Shown piece by piece: positions 40,251 to 50,600 of a DNA stretch of 64,000 nt. The notes beneath the pieces are model-generated. The model saw only the letters and a list, made by a program, of their open reading frames with translations, searched no databases and was not told the DNA's origin. Numbering within the stretch: the stretch's first letter is position 1; the number at the start of each line of letters is the position of its first letter. The translations under genes were made by a program, and so were the position numbers. Source of the stretch: Stercorarius parasiticus (taxonomy: Eukaryota; Chordata; Aves; Charadriiformes; Stercorariidae); assembly GCA_013396915.1 (NCBI GenBank), contig VWZL01004596.1:315202-379201 (forward strand), in the 5' to 3' direction.

Positions 40251-41686
40251 ATGGAAGAACTATTGCAGAAACACGGTTGTAAACCCTCTCCCGCGGATAG
40301 GGAGAAGGCTAAGAGGTTGTGGAAAAGTAAGGAAAAAGTGGTGGAATGGGTAGAGCAGTGTAAGAAGGAACAAAAGAAAAAAATCGGAAAGGGTAAAGGT
40401 ATCTTGTGTACTGGTTTTGGAGCATGTTTAGCCTGTGCACAGGAGGAGGCCCAGAAATCTGAAGCTGTTAAGAAAATGGGTGTAGCAAAATGGCAGATGC
40501 CTTGATTGATTGTGGTAAAAAGCTCTGTGAACTGTGAACTGAAGTTGAGGTTACCAAAGCTGCTTTAGAGGAAGAACGAAAGACAAAAGAAGCCTTAAGG
40601 GCTCATGAAGGACAATTAGAGATTGAAATCATGTTTTTGAAAGATGAATTGACTGCTGAAAGGGAGAGGAATCAGAAGTTACAGGAAAAATTATATCTGT
40701 TGTTGTCAAATGCTCCGACCCCTCTCCTGCCCAAGTCAAGAATTTAGTTATGTGTGCTGATCCTGATACTTGGGACAGGGATATCTGGGGTGACCCAGAT
40801 GATGAGCCCAAGGGGGCAAGTAATATTGAAATTCGACCCCTCATTAAAACAGAGGTGCAGTCAAATGATAGAAATAATCGGAGATATACTACAACACGTA
40901 TCACCCCGTGGTCTGGCCCCGAGCTTGCTTAAATGCAAGAGCAATTTTCACGCAAGCCAGGGGAAAGTGCAACTGAATATTTATGGAATGTTTCGCTAAA
41001 AGGAGGAGATCGTATCTTGCTGAGTGAGGAGGAAGCTAGAGGTTATTGGGGTCCTGGTGTATTCCTGGATGGGGGGCCTCCGGGGGATCAACCCTTAACA
41101 CTTAGAGTTGCCCACTGGGCAGAGGGGATGGATTCTAGAGAGCCAGGCGAGCCACTGGCTATTAAGGCTGATGGGTTGTCCGGACTAGCTGAATCAGTAC
41201 AAAAGGCTGCTTGTATACAAGCCATGTATGAGCGTGGCGGGCAGGGCATTCCCCTTGCCACTCCGGTGGATCCACCTTAAACCATTGATTAGAGGTCTCC
41301 CTGATGCTGTGAAAATGTATGTGCAAAACCTAAAGGAAAAGATTTCACAGGCAATTGACCATAATACTCGCAACCCCCATCAGCGATGGCAGCCTGTTTT
41401 AACTTGAGGGGAACTATTACAAGACATAGTGATTTATGGTAGAGACATGGGTTGGTTAGAGGAAGGTTCAAATACACAGCGCTGGGTCCGGCAGGCACGG
41501 TTTGTCGGGCGTAATAATCCCCGTCCTCCTCGACAAACCAATTCTCGTTTTGATCCTCAGCGTAATGAATTGTGGAGAAAGGCGTTAGCATTAGGAATAC
41601 CCCAATCAATGTTAGATGGAGAGTCCACAGAGAATATTCGTATAATGGTATACTTGGTGGAACAGCCTATTAACCGAGAAAGATAA
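40251..41686 (+). pseudogene. gag: retroviral gag, several frame breaks
   Basis: The first segment (40,251-40,505) is a lysine-rich matrix-like domain of 84 codons, starting three bases after the primer binding site. The frame then shifts near 40,490. A charged coiled-coil-like segment follows in another frame (about 40,541-40,745), then capsid-like segments (40,750-40,932 and 40,933-41,280), then a last segment (41,429-41,686). Stops at 40,503, 40,930 and 41,278 and frame changes separate them. I see no CX2CX4HX4C zinc knuckle, so the nucleocapsid is absent, unusual or lost. A good splice donor (AAAA|GTAAGG, GT at 40,327-40,328) lies inside the frame. Gag builds the viral core; this copy cannot make an intact protein. 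Confidence 0.75.
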
Positions 41687-41745
41687 AGCCTCTGCTCCTG
41701 CGAATCCTTTCTCAGACTTAAGGAAGGATTTGATTGATCTAAAAA
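41575..41745 (+). repeat. 171-bp segment repeated exactly at 42,079-42,249
   Basis: End of gag and start of the gag-pro junction. It is identical base for base to 42,079-42,249 (offset 504) and stops at an N run. Exact identity beside a gap suggests contigs that overlap but were not merged. Confidence 0.9.
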
Positions 41746-41777
41746 NNNNNNNNNNNNNNNNNNNNNNNNNNNNNNNN
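41746..41777. other. assembly gap (32 N)
   Basis: A run of N, with a further single N at 42,078. The sequence on both sides is retroviral, so this is a repeat-induced assembly break. Confidence 0.99.
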
Positions 41778-42077
41778 GGGGGGGCGTGTTTTAGGCCGAC
41801 CCACCCACGTGATATCTAACCTAGAATGGCCTAACCATTTAAGTGATCCACACATTGTTTTAGCTACTGGCCCCAGACAAATACCTGTAAATTTTCTAAT
41901 TGATACTGGAGCTCAAATAAGTGTTATCACCAAAAACACAGCAAAAAAGATAGGATTAGTCCCCACCCGAAAGAAGATAAATGTAATAGGAGTTACTGAA
42001 ATCAGTCCAATTGGTGCATTGTGTGTCTGGCTTCCAGGAGAAAGCCGAAGGACTAAGATAAAAGTAGTCATTCATGC
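41778..42077 (+). pseudogene. pro: retroviral protease fragment, copy 1 (between gaps)
   Basis: An aspartic protease fragment with the retropepsin active-site motif L-I-D-T-G-A and following I-S-V-I-T. It is open from 41,809, but beyond 42,077 the apparent frame runs across the N into duplicated gag sequence, so the apparent C-terminus is artificial. It differs from copy 2 at roughly 17 positions in the first 165 bases but only 2-3 in the last 130. It may come from another copy of the same virus family placed here by the assembler. Confidence 0.75.
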
Positions 42078-42078
42078 N

Positions 42079-42249
42079 GAGAAAGGCGTTAGCATTAGGA
42101 ATACCCCAATCAATGTTAGATGGAGAGTCCACAGAGAATATTCGTATAATGGTATACTTGGTGGAACAGCCTATTAACCGAGAAAGATAAAGCCTCTGCT
42201 CCTGCGAATCCTTTCTCAGACTTAAGGAAGGATTTGATTGATCTAAAAA
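42079..42249 (+). repeat. exact second copy of 41,575-41,745
   Basis: It starts immediately after the single N at 42,078 and continues without a gap into protease copy 2. It is probably the true continuation of the gag end, making the preceding 41,746-42,078 block suspect. Confidence 0.9.
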
Positions 42250-42258
42250 ACTAGAAAG

Positions 42259-42558
42259 CGTGGGGGATATTTTAGGCCAACCCACCCGCATGATATCCAA
42301 CCTACAATGGCCTAACCATGTAAGTGACCCACATATTATTTTAGCTACCGGCCCCAGATGAATACAAGTAAATTTTCTAATTGATACTGGAGCTCAAATA
42401 AATGTTATCACCAAAAAAATAGCAAAAAAGATAGGATTAGTCCCCACCCGAAAGAAGATAAATGTAATAGGAGTTACTGAAATCAGTCCAATTGGTGCAT
42501 TGTGTGTCTGGCTTCCAGGAGAAAACCGAATGACTAAGATAAAAGTAGTCATTCATGC
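42259..42558 (+). pseudogene. pro: retroviral protease fragment, copy 2
   Basis: Parallel to 41,778-42,077. It keeps the D-T-G active-site triad but has an in-frame TGA at 42,359-42,361 just upstream of it. Similarity to copy 1 stops at exactly the same base (42,558 versus 42,077), which fits the right-hand junction between retrovirus and host. Confidence 0.75.
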
Positions 42559-42628
42559 GCTTACTGCAATGTATGAGCTGATCTGGTTAGACACGAAATG
42601 CAGACAGAAATCCGCCTCACCTCTCAAG

Positions 42629-42700
42629 CTAATTTTAGTCTCTCCCTCTCTTCTCTCTAGCTGTGTGTGTATAAAATCACTCGCAGTCTGACAGCGTTCC
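42629..42700 (+). promoter_or_regulatory. MEF2 site and TATA box of the ANKRD9-like gene
   Basis: A perfect MEF2 consensus (CTAATTTTAG) lies at 42,629-42,638 and a TATA box (TATAAAA) at 42,670-42,676, giving an expected start near 42,700. About 280 bases of 5' leader then lead to the coding start at 42,984. The leader contains an upstream ATG (42,709) with a 60-codon frame. The MEF2 site suggests muscle or neural activity, as an inference. Retroviral DNA ends only 70 bases upstream of the MEF2 site. Confidence 0.6.
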
Positions 42701-42983
42701 AGTAACCTATGCCACGCGCAGAGCGGGATGTACTTACTAACCATCTGCTTGCATGGCATGGGTTAACTGAGCCTGTGGGATTGTGCTTACCTAAACAAAA
42801 CCACTGCAGTGAGGGGAAAAACAATGAATGGGTGGAGATGATCAGCCCATGCATTCCAGCTAGTGCAGTCCAGGCAGCAATGACAGCCTGAAGGTTGCAG
42901 CAGCATCGGGATTTGCATTCCAAGTGCACAGATCTTAGAGTCTGGAGTGATTCTACGCGGAGCTGCTCTTTATTTGCTGAGCC

Positions 42984-43874
42984 ATGGCCAGTAACCAGGC
43001 CAGCCTGCAGGATGATCAGAGCAGGCACTGCAAGTTCTTATCCTATATGTTCTACCAGGCTGTGAGAGATCACAAGCCTGTGTGGATGCTGGAAGACATG
43101 AGAACTATGGAATATTTTTACTGGGAGGAAAATGCGAGCCTAAGAACCTACTCACCTTCAGAAGCCCTTCTCTATGCAGTGGTGCATAATCACCTGCCTT
43201 ATGCTCAGTATCTGCTGTCTCATTTTCCAGAGGAGGCTCTCAAGGTGCCTGGGGAACATTTCTGCTACTGCCCTTCCTCTGCTCCTCACTTGGCCATGGC
43301 GGTCACATATGACAGGAGAGATATCTTGGGGCTGATCATCAAAATTGCACACAAGCTTCCCAGCTTGAACTCCTACATCAATAGGACTGGCTGCTTTCAC
43401 CTGGAAGATGGGAAAACCCCCCTGCACCTTGCCTGCGAACTGCTGAGGTCAGAGACGGTCCTCATCCTCCTCGGGAATGGAGCTTCTCCCAGGATAGAGG
43501 ACAGTAAAGGGCTTACCCCGCTGGATGTCATCCTGGAGCAGATGTGGGACTCCAAAGTCAATGTGGCATCAAAGAAGCTCTGCCTCGACTACCTCTTGCT
43601 CTTCATGCCCAACCCACAGTTTAAGATGCGGAAAGTTCTGCAGGAGCATCCAGACCACTGGACAGCTTTGCTGGGGGAAGACAAATTCAACAGCCTGGTG
43701 GGGAACACACCTGCTTCTTTATATCTGCAAGCTATGCAAACTATTCTCCAGACTCTTCCCCCCTCCCACTTCCCTAAAAGCATCCAGGAACTACCTATAC
43801 CTCAGGCACTAAAGCCCTTACCATCCTATGGCAAAAAGCTACCGACAAAAAATGTGGTAAATATTTTTCCTTGA
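42984..43874 (+). CDS. ANKRD9: ANKRD9-family ankyrin repeat protein
   Basis: A single-exon frame of 296 codons with a strong start context (gagccATGG). The N-terminal FYQAVRD (23-29) and VWMLEDMR (33-40), then YSPSEALLYAVVH (56-68), are hallmarks of ANKRD9. Ankyrin repeats follow: GKTPLHLACELL (143-154) to LGNGASP (163-169), and KGLTPLDVILE (175-185). The ANKRD9 C-terminal block LLGEDKFNSLVG is at 229-240 and ELPIP at 269-273. Mammalian ANKRD9 is about 317 residues and acts as a cullin-RING ubiquitin ligase substrate receptor linked to IMP dehydrogenase turnover; the same role here is inferred from family only. The last 15 residues differ from the human C-terminus. A splice donor (GTG|GTAAAT) at 43,857 raises the possibility of a spliced C-terminus. 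Base composition and codon use look like a normal host gene. It could be ANKRD9 itself or a bird paralogue; synteny would decide. Confidence 0.88.
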   Translation: MASNQASLQDDQSRHCKFLSYMFYQAVRDHKPVWMLEDMRTMEYFYWEENASLRTYSPSEALLYAVVHNHLPYAQYLLSHFPEEALKVPGEHFCYCPSSAPHLAMAVTYDRRDILGLIIKIAHKLPSLNSYINRTGCFHLEDGKTPLHLACELLRSETVLILLGNGASPRIEDSKGLTPLDVILEQMWDSKVNVASKKLCLDYLLLFMPNPQFKMRKVLQEHPDHWTALLGEDKFNSLVGNTPASLYLQAMQTILQTLPPSHFPKSIQELPIPQALKPLPSYGKKLPTKNVVNIFP

Positions 43875-45220
43875 CTTTATTTGCTGGGTCTTGGATTTTC
43901 AAAGGCAACTTAGGGGAGCTGGTCATCCACCACCCTCTGCATTTTAGTGTGATTTTAGTACTTAACCTATTAAGCTATGCTGGAAAATCCAATATTTTGT
44001 GGCAAGATTTTAAATGTCTTTCCTAATTGATTGCAGGCACGGCACTTTTAAAGGCAAAAGCCTTCCTTGTTTTCTGTTTTGTTGTGCATGTGACGGGTTA
44101 ACTGTAGTCGAGACTGTGTTATGTTTGGTTTCTTAGCTGTCAGCTGGTATCAGTGTATCTGAATTCCCAATATGATGACTGTATCCTGCGTAACGTACCT
44201 GGGTAAAAAGGAACTATGTGCCCGGTGGGATTTTCAAATGGTGTAACTATGGGACTGTGCCCTGCTAGAGCTGGGAGAAATACCATCCCGTACCAACAGG
44301 ATTCCAACATCAGTTTTCCTTTCTAACAATGATCCAGCATCATCTAGTAATAACCAGAAAGTCCATGGCTGATGCTGCAGGGATGTAGAGGCAGTCCTGC
44401 AGAGTACCTGATTTTACTGAGTTACTTTACAGCAGGTCATAGCCTGGAGGGCATGAGTTCAGAGAGGGACAGTAAGCGTATATTCCTGGTGGGGAGGATA
44501 GAGTCCTGGTGGGGGAAGAATTTCAAACAGAAAGCACCTTGTCTCACCTGGGAGTGAGGGGGTTAAAGGCAATCCCAGCCCTGATGCCTCTACAGTCTCT
44601 GCAATGGGGAAGGAACCATTTTCCCTGCTGTCCAGTAAAAAAATGAAAATCAGAGCAGGGTCAGTGGAAGCCCTGTCCTTCGTAAGTGACATTATTTCTC
44701 CTTGACTTGTGTTTTAGGGCTGAATGTATCTCCACAAGAGACTCGAGCTCACTAACTTGATTTCCCAGCGAGTCTCAGAGCCCCCAGCATTTGCTAGTTA
44801 TCCTAAGCTGGGCTATGATGTTCTGCTGTTGAAAGTTGTCACTTGTTGTCAATTAGAGTATTTTTGCCACCTGGGTCCAGATAGAGGGCCTGATCCTGGA
44901 AAACACAAAAAGTTCCCGTTGACTCCCCTGGGCACTGCAGGCAGGGTCTGTTTGCAGGAAGCAGGGCTGCGGCTGCCCTGCCTGCTGGGGAGCTCTGCGC
45001 CTCGCTGCCCAGGCACAGCCCTGTCTGCTCTCCCAGCCGTGCTCAGCACCAGCAGTGTCAGGATCCCAACTCCCTTTGGGGGGGATATCTCTTATTTTGG
45101 ACCCCAGTGTTCTCCTCTCTTTGTTAGTACAACCCTCTGCTCCACTGAGGTAGCGTAACCCATTTCCCCAGATCCATACTGAACAGCAGTGAAGAAATCA
45201 CTCATCGTTTTAAATAAATT
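43875..45220 (+). other. probable 3' untranslated and downstream region of the ANKRD9-like gene
   Basis: No coding frame is recognisable. The first AATAAA I find downstream is at 45,213-45,218, so a 3' untranslated region of about 1.3 kb is possible but unproven. The stretch 44,885-44,945 resembles a decayed amniote repeat. Confidence 0.3.
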
Positions 45221-47578
45221 TGGAGCCAAAGGCTGTGGGGCACAGAGCTCTTTTAGGGAGGCTCTGGCTAAGAAAGGGCATGCATTCACATCTCAATTGC
45301 TCCGTGCAAAAATGGCTCGTGCCTCATCTGACTAATTCCCTGCCTGTGCCAAGGTGGCTGTGCTGGAGCTGCACCCTTTTTTCCATCTGGACAGGGAGCA
45401 CTTCCGCTCAGTTTCCCTGTGCACTGGGTACCTCCCGTGTGCCAGGATGGTGGTGATGCCAGCCATGGACAGGTGGAGATTTCCTGCAGGGCTGTGCATA
45501 GCCAGCTGGAACATCCTTTTGGAGACACCAGGATGCTCCTCCCAGATCTCCCTTCCCATGTGCCGTGGAAGCACCTCAGTGCCCTCAGTGCCGGTGCCAC
45601 CCGCGCTGAGCTAGGTGAGCATGCAATCTTGCTTGTGAGATGGAGAAAATGTCAGCCCAGCCCTAAAAGTGGCAAGCAGGCCACGAAGGGGTTAACCCTT
45701 CTCCTGAAATCCTACATCCCTGGCGCTGCAGTGTACTTCCACCCCTGCCCCTGGGGACCTGCATGTCTTTCCCCATCTGTGTCTATTCCTCCTTGTGCGA
45801 TGGGGGAGGGCAGTGAACAGTGGCGAAGAAATTCGGGGTCAATCTTGGGCAAGGGTTTTGCGGGGAGGCTGCTCTCGCTCCCTCACTCGGCAGCCTCTGC
45901 GGCAGGCGGAGGCTGTCACAGCTTGGGAAGCAAAGCAGAGCCCAAGGCAGATTTGCATTATAAGCGGTGGCTGAGCTGCTTCTGCCAAGCCCTGCAGGCT
46001 CCCCAGCCCTGGCAGCCCCCAGAAACCCAGAGCTGGAGGCAGAGGACAAAGCAGGCGCTCACTGCCCAAGGCTGATGAGAGCGACTACGGAGAGCACGGC
46101 CCCTGTGGCACCCCTGGAGTCCGGAGGTGCAGGATTGGGTTTGTCCCCAACAGCAATGCGGTATCTCATCCGGATGTCGGTGGGCGAGAGGCGGAGGAGG
46201 CTGGTGATGGATATTATTAGAATAGTAATTAGGCCCCGGGAGCAGAGATCCCAGGGAAGGAGGGAAGGGAAATCATTAACTGTTATTGCACTGCCTCAAA
46301 GTCATGAGAGTTTCGGTACCATAGAGAGTTTCAGAAAAGACAGGAGGGAGAGGAAGGCTGTTCGACTTGCAAATCAAAGGAGGCAGGTAGGGATTCTTGG
46401 CACTAACGAGGTAGCACTTTCTCATATGGCAGGGGGCTGTACCCAGAGAGCCAGAGCATCCCCCAGGGAGCAAGTGGGTCTAAAATGGTGCAGGGATCTC
46501 TTGTTGGCTGTAACGGTTGTGGATCCTTGCAAAGGTCAGGGTTCAGGCACTTCAGGCTTTATGGGTGTATTTGTAGCAGGCAGCAGGGTGCTCGTGTGCA
46601 TGCATTTGTCCATGTGGGAGGCTACCCACTATCCACTGTCCCAGACAGAGGACAAGAAGGATTCTCAGCAACTGCTCAAGAAATCAAATTCTGGGGCATA
46701 TCTGCATCTCGTAGCACAGCCTGGAAAGCCACTGTCCCATTGTTGGCTGACATGCAAAAATTCTGGTGTGCTCAGCCCAGTGTGCAACAGGCAGCTACCC
46801 GCACTGTAAAGATCACTCTACAGCCCTCTCATACTTCCTTTTCCTGACCATTTTAACAAGAAACCAAGCACCAGCTGCTGAGCTGCCATCAGACCTCCAT
46901 GTGCGGTCCCACTGGGCCAGAGTTTAGGGCCATTAGCATTGTGGTGACAACTCTTTCCATCGCCTGTAGCAATACAAGTGCAGGATGGGGTGTCCTTCTG
47001 CTGGAGTGGAGGAATCTTCTCCCTAAACCTGGTTTGCTTATCTTGTGGTGACCTGCCTGTTAGTTTGAGATCCCACTTGTCTTCCTGCTCAGTACAGTGA
47101 CATGACATCAGATATGGCCAAATCTACCTCACCCCTGTCTGTGCTGATTTTTTGTTCTCCATTCTTTCCAAGCCAGGTCATTAGCAAAAGTAAACTCAAA
47201 ATATTTTCCACACTTCCTGCAACCTGACAGTCTGTAGTCTTGAAAAATCCCTATGCTTGCATGACAAATATGTTAGTGACTTTGTTAATCAAAAAGGGTG
47301 CTAGGTGCTGTGTAGTGATGTTTACATTTTGTAGATATACACACTGAGTAAGTGTAGTTAAGATCTGTATTTCTGAACTTGTGAAAAAGAATAAAAGCAA
47401 GAGAGAAAAGGGAGAGGGTAAAGTCTTTGCTAATCTTTGGATCACAGGTTGGCTTTGCAGGTTACATCTTTTTAATTTCAATTTTGAGGAGTAGCATTGT
47501 AAGGATCTGAGTTGTGCGTGTATGTGCGTGACTTCAGTTTCAATGGGTATCACTTCAGTGAGAACGGCAAGTGACTTG
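45221..47578. other. GC-richer stretch with long uncharacterised open frames
   Basis: Two overlapping plus-strand frames stand out: 45,419-46,075 (218 codons) and 45,967-46,809 (280 codons). Neither shows a domain I recognise, and raised GC lowers stop density. No clear splice structure or homology supports a gene. Confidence 0.3.
45951..45963 (+). promoter_or_regulatory. octamer (ATTTGCAT) abutting a TATA-like word
   Basis: A perfect POU-factor octamer at 45,951-45,958 runs directly into tataa (45,959-45,963), four bases before the ATG of the 280-codon frame. The spacing is too tight for a normal octamer-TATA promoter, so it may be fortuitous. Confidence 0.25.
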
Positions 47579-47632
47579 GTGTGTGTGCGTGCGTGCGTGT
47601 GTGTAAAGCGTGGGTGGGTGTGTGCACATGTA
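47579..47632. repeat. TG/CG-rich microsatellite
   Basis: Mixed gtgt, gtgc and gggt units with alternating purine and pyrimidine. Confidence 0.85.
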
Positions 47633-50600
47633 TGTCTGTAGCTCTGTCTGCCCTCTCCTGGTAAAACTCATAACAACTGACTTACCATACTTAACCACTC
47701 CAGTGCTTGTACAGATCAGTGATCAATGCCTTAAGAAAGCAGCCTTTTCACGAGATGTGTGCGTCCCAAGCTCTGTGCTGCTAACAGGTAAGGACATTTC
47801 TTCTTCTCTTGTAAAGAGGCAGCAGCAGCTTTGCTCTTGAAATGGGTGTTTTACCCCTAAAAACCAAGCACAAGGGCTTCTGCTTGCCAACAAACACAAT
47901 CAACCATCGAAGGGTTTGTGATAGTGGCCACATTTTATTCTCAAATATTTTTTTTTTTAATAAAATCTATTAAACATACATCTTTGTCTTTCTTTTCTCT
48001 GGGCTGCCAGCAAAATTCAGCCACCTCTGACTCCCTAACCCTATGCTTCTGTCTATTTCTGCAGCACCATTAGCAGGAAGGGCAGGCCAGATTCTGAGCT
48101 CAGTTACACCTCTTTACACCTGAAGTAACGCTTTTTAAGTCGATTACATCACTTCCAATGTTTGTTGGTCTAAAGGAAAACAGAAACTGTTTGTGCACTT
48201 ATATTCTTCAAGGCTCCATAACTCTGACTTCAGCATATAAATAAATGTGACGCTTAATCCCTGAAAACATTTTTTACATTTTTCATACTTTGAATGTATG
48301 TAGATATATATTTTCCATCTCTCTAACACCAATGGGCATTTCCCTGTTCCCAGTTCCCTTGGCTTTTTTGGGATCAGCATGACAGTGACAGATGCTGTTG
48401 TTCACTGATTAAGAGTGAATGTTGCCATGCCCAAGTACAAATGAATGTTCATTGTATGATATGACTTTCTTATAAAGCCATACTTTTGTAATTTTGGTTT
48501 CTCTTTTTTAGGGAAAAACATAATCTTCCATATAATTGTGTTTGTACATTACTCGCTGCATGCTTAAAGATAAAAAGATTGTAACGTGCTGGGAATAAAA
48601 TATATATACATACCCTGATACAATTAGGTATATTAGCTGTGAAAATCATTTAATCTGATTGTATTACTGTAATAAACTTGCAGTATAAACTTGATGTGTC
48701 TTTTATTAGCCAGTTGGTCAAAACCACCCACCAGTATCTATTGCTTTTGCTTTGGCTCATCTTGGTGTTTGATGATTTCATGCTGACTGCTGAGACATTA
48801 CCTCCAAAAATGGGATCTGAGGAAGATAATATTTTCCTTCACAGGCTTGCAATAGCTGGCTGTGCTGCCAGGGGATGACCCCAAGTGATGAGGTGAACCC
48901 ACATTTCACAGCTCCGCTGCAAGGTGGCAATGAATGAGAAGAAGGGGCTCAAGAGGGGCAAACGGTAATTGGTTTTGGAGATTTTCACCTTTTAGGTTTG
49001 AGTTCAGCTCATGGCAGCTTATGACAACGCTTTCCCAAAGTGCCAGCAGCCTCCTTTCTCTGTCTGGTTTGTATGCCATCAACAAGCTCCTTTCCTTCCT
49101 CAGGTTTTTCTCTGTATGGAAAGATGCCCCAGTAAGGCTTCCAGCACCAACTCCAACTTCTCCTGTAGGCTCAGCTGCTGATGAAGATCCTCAGGCAGAT
49201 GTGCACCTCGCACCTGCTGTGCTCTCCTCGTGGTAACAATCCACTGGCTTCTGTGCACAAACACAGACCAGCCAGCTCCTCCCCTGCCCTGCCAAAAATA
49301 GCTACCCAAAGCGTTTCAGATGATGGGTAGCTGTTTTTGATGATGATGATGATCACGGGGCTTGGACTCCTCCGCCAACTGTACCCACAGATCTCCTCAG
49401 TGCGCACTAGTATATACAAGCTATAAGCAAAGGAGTTGGTACTTTGTGTACCAACTGTGCCTGCGCAATAAGTTATTGGTTTCCTGGAAGAATGCAGAGA
49501 GGGGAGTTGTTTCACCGATCTCACTTAAAGAAGGCCAAGACTATCTCCTTGCCTTCATAGTGGGAGATTTAGCCCTGACTACTTCACCACAAGAATGCAG
49601 TCCCCAAAGATGTAAGTTTTCTGCTTATTTTCTTCCACCTTTCCTGTATTTGAGACTGAGAATCTGATTCAGTTTCTCTCGTGGCCTGGAAGCTCCCCTG
49701 AGGCCTACCATCAGGGCACTAGTGAGTGGCTGTGGCGGCGGAGGGAACCCTGGGCTGATGCATCCCTCAGAGCCGGTCTCACACAGGTATCATTTTTTTT
49801 ACAACTGTAGTTAGTTGTATCCCACACACCAGCAGGCAGCAAGAGAGGTACTGAAATAGAGAGAGAAATGTAAAGGGTATATTCCCTTGTGTGGGGGAAA
49901 AAGCACTGTCAGAAGCAGATGATGCAACGACCGAAATCCTGCCTACATCTCAGTTACTTGAGTGCACCTCCCTGAGTGAGTCACCCTAAATGCAGCTGAT
50001 AGGTCTGGCATGTCCCACACTAGCCCGTGTCTGTCTGTCTGGCCAGCACAGCAGCAACGCCTTCTGGCAGCACACACTGCGTTTTACTGCACCACCACAC
50101 TCAGCCGATGATATGGATGACTCCACGTGGCCGTCGGGATCCAGCTCCCAAGACGCCCACAGTTGTCCCTAGCACTTGGGAAGCCGCTCTGAAGCCAAGC
50201 AGCCAGGTTTCTCTGAGGGTGACTCCCAAAGGCTGCTTGAATTGGAAAAGCAATCGTAATTTTCCCAACTGTGTCCCAATTCCAGTCCTAGCTAAGTGTG
50301 TTTGTATTTTGCTATGGATCTCCTGAGAAGCAGAAGTTTATTGCTAGTGGGAGAGCTTTTGGCGAGTCGGAGAGAGAAGACAGCTGTGCTCTGTACAGCA
50401 GCTATGCCCACCCACGCCACCAGATGGGCAGATTCCTGCGCAGAGCTGTGAGGAGGAGGAATGATTATCACAGAGGTGTCAGGCTCACAAAAGAAAACCT
50501 GGGAGATAAAAGGGAAGAAAAGTATTGTGAGAGGCAGTACTGCAAGATTCCTTCTGGGAAGCAGCTCCTAGTGTTGAACAGAAATAGGGAAAATAGTGTG

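Larger units (their letters stand above)
37336..42558 (+). mobile_element. endogenous retrovirus, permuted order env-LTR-gag-pro, defective
   Basis: Along the plus strand the order is env (37,449-39,386), polypurine tract (39,808-39,817), one LTR (about 39,818-40,223), a tRNA-Ser-type primer binding site (40,230-40,247), gag (40,251-41,686) and protease (41,778-42,558). A normal provirus is LTR-gag-pro-pol-env-LTR. Here the 3' half precedes the 5' half around one LTR and pol is missing. Explanations include a one-LTR circle inserted in permuted form, two tandem proviruses sharing an LTR and trimmed at both ends, or a scaffolding error. The gap and duplication at 41.7-42.2 kb show that the assembly is imperfect. 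Edges are estimates: the left edge is within about 37,130-37,449, and the right edge is close to 42,558 because both protease copies end at the same base. The serine-tRNA site suggests a lineage outside alpharetroviruses, but I cannot assign a genus. Confidence 0.9.

Noticed and set aside
42559..42983. Second LTR between protease and the ANKRD9-like gene
   Set aside because: No repeat of the LTR sequence and no polypurine tract; the region looks like a host promoter and leader.
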